19,183 nt of DNA, from positions 1 through 19,183 of the forward strand of contig DBWG01000001.1 in NCBI GenBank assembly GCA_002308635.1. The letters run 5' to 3'. A program made the position numbers and the translations under genes. Positions 1-9,822 of this stretch are shown one piece after another. Below the pieces are notes generated by a model. The model saw only the letters and a program-made list of their open reading frames with translations, ran no database searches and had not been told where the DNA came from. This stretch comes from Ruminococcaceae bacterium UBA1244. Its GTDB lineage: Bacteria; Bacillota; Clostridia; Oscillospirales; Acutalibacteraceae. The stretch's first letter is position 1. Every line of letters begins with the position of its first letter.

Positions 1-96
1 ACTTACCATTTTACACCTTTTGGAGAGTAATTCACTTTTTTATTTCTCTAAAACTTGGAAACTGCTATATTTCCATAGTAAGAATCATTTTGGACA

Positions 97-3000
97 TCAT
101 TGCAGTGATGTGAATATTTCCGTCTGTCCCTCATTTTCCGCATAAGCTCTCCTCATCACAAGGAACGCATCGGTTCTTAATGTTTGCAGTGTGCTTTTGC
201 TGAGGTAATCGGCAAGAGAAGCAAGAGAACCGATATACCTTATGCCGCCCTGACTTATGCACATGATGTTCGCACCGTTTGATATGCTTAAAATCTGTTC
301 CGCAAAGCCGATTCCGGTACGCAGGCTGACAGGAATGATACGCTTGTCAACAAAGGCAAACTCCTTGACGACAGCGGGAATTTTTTTGTCCGGCTCGCTG
401 TTTATAAGCAGAAATTCTGCTTTGTCGTACCGGATCCCGGTAATGAAGCTCAGCATATTGCCAAGTTCCCTGTCATCATCGGGAAGTTTTACGAGCAGTG
501 AGATGGCGGGAGTTTCGCTTCTTCCGCAGAATATCCTTACAGGTTCCGCTCTGCCAACAAGTGCGGCAGCGGAAGTGCCGCTGTTTTCAGACTTTCTTTC
601 TTCAACGGCAGTGCGTATTTTTTTAGCGGTCTGCAGATAGTTCCCGATAAAGGGATAATCACGTTTACCTAAGAATTCTTCAGTATCGGAAAGGATCTTT
701 TCTCCAAGTGTTTCATAGCAGGCAAATTTACTGCACCATGCCATAAGATCGTTGAATTCACATCTCATTATCGCATCTGCGGCTTCACCGGTGATACCGT
801 CATTTTTAAGCTGTTGTTCAATAATATTGATCGATTCCATCTGACAGTCAAAGTGCATTGCTCTCCTGCCGACAAGCGAACCGGGCATGTTCACCCTGTG
901 CAGAACTACTCTGTCTCTTGAGATCATAATGCTCTGAGCTTTAGTAATGACGTGTGTAAAGAAAGAGCGGTCATTCACGCAATACAGACCGTTGAACAGG
1001 ATGTTGTTTTCAAGCAGGAATTCACGTCTGTAGATGCCTGTCCACGGAGTCCTGCACAGTTCCAGCACAACGGGATCATCAGGTGCAAGGACGGAGAGGA
1101 ATTTTTCGTCCTCAATAAACGAGAGACTATAAAGTCTGTTTTCAACTGTAATATGGCTGATCTCGTCAAAGGCTGCCGCACAGAATTTCAGGCAATCAGG
1201 ACGGTATTTACGGGCTGTCTCATAAACGGATTCATAAGCGTATTCGAGTACCAGATCGTCAGCGTCCATAAAATGTACGTATTCGCCCGAAGCCTGCATC
1301 AGACCATTATTCCGTGCGATACCTGCGTGTTGATTCTGCTGACAGACCAGTTTTATCCTGTCGTCACGTTCCGCATAGCGGCGGATGATATCCCTTGTGC
1401 TGTCGGTTGAGCCGTCGTCAACACAGATCACTTCTATTCTCTCAAGCGACTGTGTTATGATACTCTCAATGGTCTGCCCGATATATTTTTCGGCATTGTA
1501 TACAGGAATTATCACCGAAAGTGCAACAGGCGCAAAGATAACATTGTTTCCGATATAGCTGATATAGTCCGAAACGTCCTTATCCTGAAAATAATATTCT
1601 TTTTCGTGGCGTGTGATACCGAACTCCTTGTCGCCGCTGTATTTCATGAAGTTAATGATCTCAAGACGTGCGATGGCGGAATTGATCGTTCTGAGGTTAT
1701 GACAGACAGTCGAAAGAAGTTTATTGAGAAAGCTTCTCTCAAAAGCTGGGTATACGCCTGCATCCTTCAGCCTTTTGGCGGCTTCTCTGTATGAATCGAA
1801 AAAGCCGAGCGGAGCCTGATATCTTGTCTGCTGGAGACTGCTGCCAGTGTTTACCCGATAATGAGCAAAGATATGGTCGATAACGGATATTTTTCCGGCA
1901 AGGGCTATTGCCGCAATTACAAATGCTACATCGTTTGAGCGTACAACATTCTGAAACAAGAGTCCTTTTTCTTTGATGAATGAATGTCTGAACAGCTTAT
2001 TCCATGGCCAGTTCTGAAATGCCATGAACATACCGTCTGGCATTTCCCGGGGTGAAAACGGTGAATGGTCTGGATAGAAATCACGGGTCAGACCGATTTT
2101 CCTGCTCATAAACTGCTGTTTACTGTCATCAAACTTATTTGCCGCAAAAACTACAATATCCGAGGAATCATGTTCGGCGGTTTCCGTGCAGAATTCAAGC
2201 ATATCAGGTTCAAAGAAGTCATCAGAATCAGCAAAGGCTATAAATCTGCCTCTGGCGTATGATAGTCCGTGATTTCTTGCCGTTTCCGCACCGGAATTGC
2301 TCTGAGAAAAAACTCTCACACGTTTATCGTTCATACTCAGTTGTCTGAGGATTTCAGGCGAATTGTCGGTAGATCCGTCATCCACGCAGATGATCTCTAT
2401 ATTTTCTATCGTCTGTGAAAGAAGACTGTTTATACACTGTTCCAGATAGTTCTCAGAATTATATACGGGTACGATTACAGAAGCGACAGGCTCATTTATA
2501 TTGTCAAAAGTCGTTTGTTCATCAAGAAGCCGGTGTATCTCATGGTAATAGCTGATATTGTCAAATACTTCCTCATCGGCATCCGCAAGATCAAGTTCTC
2601 TGAAAAATTTCTTCCGGCAGCTTGAACGAATGAGTGAAGCGTAATAGTCACGGTGATTATGTACGTTCCAGAGAGTAAAGTCTGCCGCCCAGTCGATGAA
2701 GCTCCTTTTGAACCTGCCGTAGCTGTCCGCGGTGATAAGGAACTGTCTGAGCGCAGACAGGGCGTCATAGAAATTGTGCCAGAGGATATCCATTCCGCAT
2801 GAAAGCACTCTGCGATGTCCGATCCTTTTGTGTACAAGCAGTTCATTGAGTGTGTCTATCCGCTGAGCTTTAGTGTAAGCCGAGAACGTAAAAAGCATAT
2901 CATTGCATGAGTTGATCTCCTGAAAGCGAAGTCCGTTGCTGATGATGAAATCCCTCCGGAAAAGCTTGTCCCATGCGGTACAGCTTGTCATAGTGAAAAT

Positions 3001-4428
3001 GTGTCCGGCACATTCATCACTGGAGAACGGTCTGTAAGCGGGCATTTCATGGAGTTTCATTGTCCAGGGACACGGTTCGTAAGCACCGGTGTTTTCGTTA
3101 TACATATCGCAACGGAAGGCGCAGATCTGTGCATCGCTCTGTCCGGCAGTCAGGCAGGCTTTTTCGAGCATATCAGGTTCAAAGAAGTCGTCTGCATCAA
3201 GGAATGACAGATATTCGCCCTTTGCCAGTTCAAGCCCTGCGTTTCTGCAGGCACCTGCGTTAGTGTGTTCATACCGGCGGATAACTGTGATCCTGCTGTC
3301 GCTGTTTTTATATTGTCCGAGTATGTCGGGAGTTTCATCGGATGAAGCGTCATCAATGCAGATGATCTCTATCTCCCGAAGAGTCTGGGCGCATACGCTG
3401 TCAAGGCACTGTCTGAGCCAGCGTTCTCCGTTATAAACAGGTATGATAACGCTGACTTTTATCCCATCATTCATAATATCCCTCATGCGCTCGTATTCCT
3501 TTCTGTTATAGAAATAGTCCCTGTCGTTCCCGATAATATCAAGCTGTTTAAAGTATTCTTCTCTGCACCGCTCGATCAGCAGGCGGCTGGTCTGCGGAGA
3601 GAGTGTGTCGATCTGCCATATCGAAAAGTTCAATGCCCAATTGACAAAACTTCTGCGGTAGCGTTCATAGGTATTGTCGGAGAGCAGTTTATCTTTCAAT
3701 GCTTTCAGCGCTAAATAGAAATTATCCCACGATCGTTCTCTTGTAACGGAGAGTGAGCGGAAGGCGTTTATCCTGTGATGGACAAGCAGCCGATCAAGGA
3801 AAAAAATACGTTCAGCTTTTGTATAGAGACAGAATACAAAATACATATCGTTGGTAGTGCGGAGTTCCTGAAAGCGTACATGATTTTTTTCGATAAGTTC
3901 CCTGAGAAAGAGCTTGTCCCATGCCCAGCCGCAGCCGATATTGAATATCCTGTCGGGAATATCGGCTGCCGAAAAAGTTCCGCCCGCAGGCAGCATGGCG
4001 GGTTTTATGCTGTAATCGCACGGCTCAAAGCGTGAGGCAGCATGGTCGTACTGATCTGAACGGAACACGACTATATCGGCATGTTTCTGTTCCGCTGCCT
4101 GATATGCCTGCATGAGCATATCGGGTTCAAAGAAGTCATCAGCATCAAGAACAGACACATATTTTCCTTTTGCAGTTTCAAGCCCCGTATTGCGGGCTTT
4201 TCCCGCACCGCTGTGCGGTTGTGTAATGACCTTTACTCTGCTGTCCTGCGTTTCGTATTCACGCAGTATCGGCAGTGAAGTATCCGTGGAAGCATCATCA
4301 ACGCAAATTATCTCTATTTCATCAAGTGTCTGACAAACAATGCTGTCAAGACACTGCCGCAGATATTCTTCCATATTGTAAACGCTCAGTATCACGGACA
4401 CCTTTGGAATATTTCCGATTTCTTCCAT
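97..4428 (-). CDS. Four-unit family GT2 glycosyltransferase (multidomain)
   Basis: This 1443-residue protein probably adds several sugars to a cell-surface or secreted glycan from nucleotide-sugar donors. Four GT-A units of family 2 are visible, starting near residues 9, 324, 648 and 968, each opening with a SVI.PVYN-type strand and carrying a metal-binding motif: DADD 95-98, DADD 411-414, DSDD 734-737, DADD 1055-1058. Each also has a downstream Asn-Asp pair (ND, about 193, 509, 832, 1152) where many GT2 enzymes have Glu-Asp. Helical spacers of roughly 90-100 residues separate the units. Residues about 1306-1443 resemble a fifth GT-A half without a DxD motif. I see no signal peptide or membrane segment, so it should act in the cytoplasm or at the inner membrane face. 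The ATG follows AGGAGG by 9 bases. It lies downstream of the amylase terminator and has its own promoter. The fold is clear; donor, acceptor and product are unknown. Confidence 0.9.
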   Translation of the reverse strand: MEEIGNIPKVSVILSVYNMEEYLRQCLDSIVCQTLDEIEIICVDDASTDTSLPILREYETQDSRVKVITQPHSGAGKARNTGLETAKGKYVSVLDADDFFEPDMLMQAYQAAEQKHADIVVFRSDQYDHAASRFEPCDYSIKPAMLPAGGTFSAADIPDRIFNIGCGWAWDKLFLRELIEKNHVRFQELRTTNDMYFVFCLYTKAERIFFLDRLLVHHRINAFRSLSVTRERSWDNFYLALKALKDKLLSDNTYERYRRSFVNWALNFSIWQIDTLSPQTSRLLIERCREEYFKQLDIIGNDRDYFYNRKEYERMRDIMNDGIKVSVIIPVYNGERWLRQCLDSVCAQTLREIEIICIDDASSDETPDILGQYKNSDSRITVIRRYEHTNAGACRNAGLELAKGEYLSFLDADDFFEPDMLEKACLTAGQSDAQICAFRCDMYNENTGAYEPCPWTMKLHEMPAYRPFSSDECAGHIFTMTSCTAWDKLFRRDFIISNGLRFQEINSCNDMLFTFSAYTKAQRIDTLNELLVHKRIGHRRVLSCGMDILWHNFYDALSALRQFLITADSYGRFKRSFIDWAADFTLWNVHNHRDYYASLIRSSCRKKFFRELDLADADEEVFDNISYYHEIHRLLDEQTTFDNINEPVASVIVPVYNSENYLEQCINSLLSQTIENIEIICVDDGSTDNSPEILRQLSMNDKRVRVFSQSNSGAETARNHGLSYARGRFIAFADSDDFFEPDMLEFCTETAEHDSSDIVVFAANKFDDSKQQFMSRKIGLTRDFYPDHSPFSPREMPDGMFMAFQNWPWNKLFRHSFIKEKGLLFQNVVRSNDVAFVIAAIALAGKISVIDHIFAHYRVNTGSSLQQTRYQAPLGFFDSYREAAKRLKDAGVYPAFERSFLNKLLSTVCHNLRTINSAIARLEIINFMKYSGDKEFGITRHEKEYYFQDKDVSDYISYIGNNVIFAPVALSVIIPVYNAEKYIGQTIESIITQSLERIEVICVDDGSTDSTRDIIRRYAERDDRIKLVCQQNQHAGIARNNGLMQASGEYVHFMDADDLVLEYAYESVYETARKYRPDCLKFCAAAFDEISHITVENRLYSLSFIEDEKFLSVLAPDDPVVLELCRTPWTGIYRREFLLENNILFNGLYCVNDRSFFTHVITKAQSIMISRDRVVLHRVNMPGSLVGRRAMHFDCQMESINIIEQQLKNDGITGEAADAIMRCEFNDLMAWCSKFACYETLGEKILSDTEEFLGKRDYPFIGNYLQTAKKIRTAVEERKSENSGTSAAALVGRAEPVRIFCGRSETPAISLLVKLPDDDRELGNMLSFITGIRYDKAEFLLINSEPDKKIPAVVKEFAFVDKRIIPVSLRTGIGFAEQILSISNGANIMCISQGGIRYIGSLASLADYLSKSTLQTLRTDAFLVMRRAYAENEGQTEIFTSLQ

Positions 4429-4493
4429 GATGCAGCACCTCCTTTATCATTGCAGGGAGCAGTTTTTCACAGTTTGTTAAAGCATCCATACTG

Positions 4494-4522
4494 ATTATAC
4501 ACGATTACGGAACATTTTTCTA
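4494..4522 (-). promoter_or_regulatory. Sigma-A type promoter of the four-unit glycosyltransferase
   Basis: On the minus strand a consensus TATAAT (4499-4494) is preceded by TAGAAA (4522-4517, 4 of 6 matches to TTGACA) with an exact 17-base spacer. It lies between the amylase terminator and the glycosyltransferase start, leaving a leader of about 60 bases with the AGGAGG site at its end. Confidence 0.6.
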
Positions 4523-4542
4523 CTGCCTAATGATTTTAATGC

Positions 4543-4588
4543 AAAAAAAGACTGCGAAGCGGGAACTTTATGCTCCTGCCTCGCAGTC
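4543..4588 (-). terminator. Rho-independent terminator of the amylase gene
   Basis: Read on the minus strand, GACTGCGA (4588-4581) pairs perfectly with TCGCAGTC (4557-4550). The stem extends imperfectly through a GC-rich inner part around a short loop, and a run of seven T follows (4549-4543). It sits 57 bases past the amylase stop, so it ends the amylase transcript before the next promoter. Confidence 0.85.
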
Positions 4589-4644
4589 AGTATCAATTAT
4601 TCTGTTTGGAACGTATCAGATAGAACTGATAAAGGATAAGTTCA

Positions 4645-7600
4645 TCAGCTGCCCTTGCTTACCCTGACCGTCTTATAGATATTCTTGACGGTGTTTTTTG
4701 AATCCTTAACGGATATTTTCAGGATATATGAGCCGATCTTGTCGAAAGAGATACTCATAGTCTGTTCATTGGAATAAGGAACCTTTTCAACGTATGTGCC
4801 GTTTTCCTTGACAGCAATTGCATACTGATAGCCGCCGTGACCGCCCTGTGCATCGCAGATAACATCAAAAACTGCGGAAGGTTCATTCGGGGTAATGAAC
4901 TTTTTCGTCTCCGAAACAACGCACTTGTTTGTGAGTCTTTCAGGAGCTACTCTGAAGTATTTATAAATATTCTTTACAGTGCCTTTGGTGTCCTTGACAG
5001 ATATCTTCAGAATGTGATTTTCCTGTACGGCGGGAGTAAAGCTCATTGTTTCACACGCCGAATAGTCTGATGACAGAGTGTAGGAGTTCTGTGAAACAGT
5101 CTTATAGGAAAGTGCAAATTCGTATCCGGGATAACCGCCGACTGCGGAACAGTTCACGGTCATTGTTTCACCGAAATATACTTTTTCGGCAGTTAGTGTA
5201 CTTGTGTTTGTAAGACCTGTCCTGACAGTTGCATAGGCATTCTTTACATTGTTATGTGTATCCCTGACAGACATTTTAAGTACAAACCTGCCTGCGGTTT
5301 CGGGAGTAAATTCCATTGTGCTGTGATCTCCGAAACCATATACCTGATGGTAGGTATTTGTTTCATCGGAGCAGTCCCTGTATGAGAGAGCGTACTGATA
5401 TCCTGATTCGTTCTCATCGGTATAACCGCCCTTAGCGCTGCAATTTACCGTAAATGCCTGACCGAACGGCACTACAGACTTTTCAACGCTGCAGCCGTTT
5501 TCAAGAGAACGGGGGTTCACTTTGAAATACTTATAGATATTCGCTGTTTTGCCGTTTTCGTCTTTTACTGATATCTTGAGCCAGAGCTTGCCGTACTTTT
5601 CGGGGCTAAAGACTATTTCGCTGCATGAGTCGTAGTCTACATACTGGGTATATTTTTCATCCTTCTCAGTCTTGTAGTAGACAGAGTAGTTATATGTACC
5701 TTTACCGCCTGATGCAGAACAGTTGATAACGATATCATCGCCGACTGTAGCCTTCTTGTTATAGTCCTGTATCGTACATTCGTTTTCGAGTTTGTTGTAA
5801 ACGGTAACACTAATTATCTTTTCGGACGCCATGCCGTTTGCATCCTTGACAGTGATCTTGAAATAGAGATTGCTGGAACTGTACTGCAAGTCCGGAATTT
5901 CCACGTCGAAATAGATTGCTGTTTTGTCAGTGATATTATTACAGTAATTCTGTATAAGTGAGATATCGTCATAATAATATGCCACCGTGTATGAATACGG
6001 CGCAAAACCGCCTTCTGCGGCAAGATCGATCGTCAGGGTATCACCAACGATGCAGGAATATATTTCGCCTTCAATGGAGCATTTATTGGTGATACTGTCT
6101 CTGACTTCGATTTCAAATTCTACTGTCGCATTTTGTCCCTGTCCGTCATACGCCACGACAGTAACTTTATAAGTGCCTGCCACATTAGGAGTGAATGCTT
6201 TACTGTCATCGGTAGTTTTTTCGCATAGGGTCACAGCTTCACCGTTGTTATAGGTGAGATATGCCGTATATGAATAGTCTCCGCTGCCTCCTAACGCGGC
6301 GAACTGTATATTTATCTCATTTGAAGTATACTCAACAGTAGGTGAGCCCACGATATAGCTCTGGTTAACAAACATATCATTAACGTTGATCGATATCTCC
6401 TTTTCGGCCTCTCCGGAGAAAATATAGTTGTCGTCTCTGACTACGACCTTAATAGTGAGCGTTCCGGCAGTATTGGCATAAAATTCGATCGTTTCGAAGC
6501 CATTTCCTTTGTCGTAATGACAATAATCACCATCATCATACTTATAGTACACGTCATAAGAATATGGAGCATAGCCGTATTCTGCGGAAATCACAAGATC
6601 CAGGCTGTCACCAAGATTGCATTGCTGTATATTGCCGTCAATGTAGCTGGTATTGGTGACAAGATTACGGACTTCCACATCCAATGATGTTTCTGCGCTG
6701 TTTCCTTCACTGTCAAAAACCGTGACGGTAAAGGTATAGAAGCCTGCTTCCGTCGGATCGAAGAATATCTCGTTCTGGGCAACCTTTTCGCATAAGGTCT
6801 CAGTATACTCGGTTTCACCGGTAAATGACACCGAAGCCGAATAGGTATATTCACCGCTTCCGCCCGAAGCGTTGAATACTATCTCCAACTGGTCGATACC
6901 GACATACCAATTTTCGATCTGACCCAATATATAGCTGTCATTATTAAGCATCTCACCAACGGTAACAGTAAAGATCTTTTCATCAGTACTTATTGAATCA
7001 GATGCCGTTATCTTGAAATCATACTTTCCGACCTGCCAGAAACAGAACGAATCTGTACCATAATTTCCAGTCATATAACTATACTCGATCCAATTGCCGT
7101 CGTTGAAACGGTAATCAATTTGATATGTATAACTGCCTATACCGCCGGATGCAGAACATGTGAATGTTATTTCATCACCCGTAAGGTAAGGTCCTTCGCT
7201 TATATCAAGGGTCAGTTCAACATCGTTATGGACAGTGAAATACAGTGTTTTCTCCTTTGTTTGCAAGCCGTCTTTCGCAATGATAAGCACAGAGACATTA
7301 CCGCCTTGATCGGGTGTGAACTGAACGGATTCGTCGCTCGTATCAGAAGCCACCTGAACGGGTTCGCCGTTTTCATAAGTGTAGAAAACGTCATAAGTAT
7401 AACTGCCCTTGCCGTCTGTTGCACTAAGGCTGAACTCAATAGGCAAATTCACATAGGCGATTTGTGTTATAAGTTCGCTGGTGTTAATAAGCGTTCTATA
7501 AACAGTAACATTTCTTGTTATCGTTGAAGTATTACTGCCGTCATTAGCGGTTATGCTCAGTTCAAGATTTCCGCTTTTCGGAGCATTGAATATAACAGAA

Positions 7601-9822
7601 GCGTCGGTCGTGCTTAATGTAATGGGATACCACGATCCATTGTCGTATCTGTATTTAACATCAAAGGTATATTGACCTGTGCCGCCTGCTGCCGAAAGAT
7701 CAATTAAAATATCATCGCCCGAGCGGCATTCTGTACAGCTTACTTGAGAATTATTAGTAAGCTGTATACTCGGTGCCTCGACCTGAAGTTCTAATTCAAT
7801 TCTTGAACACAGACCTTTTTCGTCCTCTACATAGCTTTCAAAAACATACTGACCTGCAGACTCAGGAGTATAGTTGATATTATTAGGATCGCCTAAAGCA
7901 TACGAAGCTTGCTCAACGTCGTCTTTTTTGATAACGAGGGAATATTTTTTGCCTGAATAACCGCCGTCAGACGAGGGTATGACACTTACCGATTGACCAA
8001 GAGCGATACTATTAAGGCTGAGCTGAGTGGTATTGACAAGCATCTCATGCTCAGGAACGTAATCCTCAAGAGTCATTTTTTCTGTAAAGAGCCTTGGTCT
8101 GTTGAGTATCTCCATTCCGGGAACTCCGTTAGCAGGATAGCGGTTTGCATCGGTACTGTAGAATATAATGTTGCCGTTTGCGTATTTTGACGGAACATTA
8201 ATACGATACAGACTGCCTGTTTCCTTTGTCAGAGTATCACCTGGCCAGCCGTTATTTGTGGTGCTGCTGTAGAGATAAGCCTTGATCGGCTCGCTCCAAT
8301 TTAACTTTGAATTGTCAAAGTACACCGGAACATAGCCGTTATTCTCTTCAGGGTCATACTTATAGAAATCGAACTGCTCTTCGTATTTCTTGCCGTCAGC
8401 GTCCTCGCCTGTCATGAGTATGCTGATAACAGAATCATCTGCTGCACTTTCGCCTATAGTGATGACCTTACTGCCGGTGAAATCACCCGAATCACCCTCT
8501 GCTGTGACATAGTGTGCCTTTGTCATATTCTTTGCCATGAGAGTAACATCAAGAGTGTCAGTGAAGTTTTTGGTGGTGGATATTGCTTTGAGTGACGGAC
8601 CCGTTTCTGCATTATAAATAACGGCAATACCCGTTGAACCTATCTGACCGGAGATCTTGCCGTTGGATACGGCAAATGTGTTTCCGGTGATCTGTTCCGT
8701 ATATGTACCGTCCGCCATTTTGTTGGCAGCTACGTTTACGTATGCAGAACCGCCGCCTACGTTTACAAGAACAGCGCCGCGTGTACCTCTTTCAACGTAG
8801 GAGATGTTTCCTTCGACTGAAAGATATTCTGTTTCGCCGTTCATAGCATTGTGGAACTTGTTAACTGCAGCCACCTCGGGAGCTTCCCAATAATCAGTGC
8901 AGACTTCGCCTATATTGCCGGTTCTCCAATTGGTAGTTCTTACATAATAAAGAGCTGTTGCATTTGCTCTTGCCGCAACAAGTGCCCATGTCCTGTTGAT
9001 AACGTCCTGCGAAACTCCGGTAGACTCTTTGCCGTCACCCTGATATGTGTCGTGGGATTCAGCCCAGAGAACAACGTTATCGGACGAGACCTTAGTGCCA
9101 TAACCCTTGTAGAAATCAACGATTTTTGTACCTTCGGCGTTGCCTTGTTTCATAGCATTGCGGATGTCGTTTCCCACATATTCACATGTCAGCTTGATGT
9201 TTGAAAAATAGGAATTGATTACTGCCTGATTGTTAGAAGCGCCGGAATCTCCGAGTACCTCGCCGTAGCAGTAAAGGCTGTCAAAGTATCCGTTATCTTT
9301 ATAGAATTGTTTTGCCGCAGGGATGACATTGTCCCAGAATGTGTACTGTGAGCCGTCAGCAGCAGTACCGATATGTTTTGCAGCGTCAAAGCGGAAGCCG
9401 TCTGCGCCGGAACTGATACATTCCTTGAGGAAATCAAGCACACGCTGCTGAAGAGGAGCATACTCGGTGTTGAGGTCAGGCAAACTGCCGTCACTTGTCA
9501 TAGAGTAGTTTATCTTACCTTCACGAGTAGGATTGCTGTCCATTGGCACATTCCAATTGGTATGCCAATAGGCACTGTTATTTCTGATCTCCGCCGGAGC
9601 CGACGATGTTATCGTCTTTGCAGTACCGTCGTTTCCGAGATGGTTAGCAACAACATCAACGATAACGTGGATGCCGTACTTGTGCGCTTCCGCACACATT
9701 TCTTCAAAGTCCGTCTTTGTGCCAAGTGCTGAATACTTCGTATTGTCAATGACGAAATCAGCCGGCTGGTAGTATACCCACCAGTAATTGTTTGGATTTG
9801 CCCAAAGTACTTTCCTTTGCAA
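4645..9822 (-). CDS. Secreted GH13 alpha-amylase, main part (frameshifted from its 5' piece)
   Basis: This frame holds most of an extracellular endo-acting alpha-1,4-glucan hydrolase. Residues below are numbered from the TTG at 9822, which is only where the open frame begins; the true start is in the 5' piece ending at 10120. The GH13 regions are all present: DVVANH 56-61, nucleophile D146 in GFRFDAAKH, acid/base E188 in CYGEVL, and D258 in AESHD. The wording of these motifs is closest to Bacillus AmyE (GH13_28 type, from memory). A beta domain at about 410-490 is followed by a CBM26-like starch-binding module at about 497-575 (VYFDN, aromatic and WPGD motifs). Twelve Ig-like repeats of about 90 residues fill residue 594 to the end. 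There is no dockerin, LPxTG or SLH domain, so the enzyme is probably released or loosely held. The frame joins the 5' piece near 9800-9822 by a +1 shift. If the shift is real rather than a sequencing error, the gene is a pseudogene. Confidence 0.9.
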   Translation of the reverse strand: MQRKVLWANPNNYWWVYYQPADFVIDNTKYSALGTKTDFEEMCAEAHKYGIHVIVDVVANHLGNDGTAKTITSSAPAEIRNNSAYWHTNWNVPMDSNPTREGKINYSMTSDGSLPDLNTEYAPLQQRVLDFLKECISSGADGFRFDAAKHIGTAADGSQYTFWDNVIPAAKQFYKDNGYFDSLYCYGEVLGDSGASNNQAVINSYFSNIKLTCEYVGNDIRNAMKQGNAEGTKIVDFYKGYGTKVSSDNVVLWAESHDTYQGDGKESTGVSQDVINRTWALVAARANATALYYVRTTNWRTGNIGEVCTDYWEAPEVAAVNKFHNAMNGETEYLSVEGNISYVERGTRGAVLVNVGGGSAYVNVAANKMADGTYTEQITGNTFAVSNGKISGQIGSTGIAVIYNAETGPSLKAISTTKNFTDTLDVTLMAKNMTKAHYVTAEGDSGDFTGSKVITIGESAADDSVISILMTGEDADGKKYEEQFDFYKYDPEENNGYVPVYFDNSKLNWSEPIKAYLYSSTTNNGWPGDTLTKETGSLYRINVPSKYANGNIIFYSTDANRYPANGVPGMEILNRPRLFTEKMTLEDYVPEHEMLVNTTQLSLNSIALGQSVSVIPSSDGGYSGKKYSLVIKKDDVEQASYALGDPNNINYTPESAGQYVFESYVEDEKGLCSRIELELQVEAPSIQLTNNSQVSCTECRSGDDILIDLSAAGGTGQYTFDVKYRYDNGSWYPITLSTTDASVIFNAPKSGNLELSITANDGSNTSTITRNVTVYRTLINTSELITQIAYVNLPIEFSLSATDGKGSYTYDVFYTYENGEPVQVASDTSDESVQFTPDQGGNVSVLIIAKDGLQTKEKTLYFTVHNDVELTLDISEGPYLTGDEITFTCSASGGIGSYTYQIDYRFNDGNWIEYSYMTGNYGTDSFCFWQVGKYDFKITASDSISTDEKIFTVTVGEMLNNDSYILGQIENWYVGIDQLEIVFNASGGSGEYTYSASVSFTGETEYTETLCEKVAQNEIFFDPTEAGFYTFTVTVFDSEGNSAETSLDVEVRNLVTNTSYIDGNIQQCNLGDSLDLVISAEYGYAPYSYDVYYKYDDGDYCHYDKGNGFETIEFYANTAGTLTIKVVVRDDNYIFSGEAEKEISINVNDMFVNQSYIVGSPTVEYTSNEINIQFAALGGSGDYSYTAYLTYNNGEAVTLCEKTTDDSKAFTPNVAGTYKVTVVAYDGQGQNATVEFEIEVRDSITNKCSIEGEIYSCIVGDTLTIDLAAEGGFAPYSYTVAYYYDDISLIQNYCNNITDKTAIYFDVEIPDLQYSSSNLYFKITVKDANGMASEKIISVTVYNKLENECTIQDYNKKATVGDDIVINCSASGGKGTYNYSVYYKTEKDEKYTQYVDYDSCSEIVFSPEKYGKLWLKISVKDENGKTANIYKYFKVNPRSLENGCSVEKSVVPFGQAFTVNCSAKGGYTDENESGYQYALSYRDCSDETNTYHQVYGFGDHSTMEFTPETAGRFVLKMSVRDTHNNVKNAYATVRTGLTNTSTLTAEKVYFGETMTVNCSAVGGYPGYEFALSYKTVSQNSYTLSSDYSACETMSFTPAVQENHILKISVKDTKGTVKNIYKYFRVAPERLTNKCVVSETKKFITPNEPSAVFDVICDAQGGHGGYQYAIAVKENGTYVEKVPYSNEQTMSISFDKIGSYILKISVKDSKNTVKNIYKTVRVSKGS
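4648..8043 (-). repeat. Twelve tandem Ig-like repeats in the amylase C-terminus
   Basis: From about residue 594 of the main amylase frame to the stop I count twelve units of roughly 88-100 residues. Most open with L-x-N-x-S/C-x-I/V, then have a GD/GE turn, an S/A-A-x-GG-x-G-x-Y-x-Y core and a C-terminal V-x-D-x-x-G strand followed by V-x-V. The last four units (GGKGTYNY, GGYTDENE, GGYPGYEF, GGHGGYQY) share a conserved ISVKD..N..KNIYK ending and look most recently duplicated. The same unit type is found three times in the protein encoded at 16844-18433. Confidence 0.85.

Noticed and set aside
55..76. Hairpin TGGAAA...TTTCCA after the four-unit glycosyltransferase as a terminator
   Set aside because: The stem is only 6 bp and AT-rich, with just four T after a gap; too weak to call. 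The remaining bases 1-96 show nothing else.
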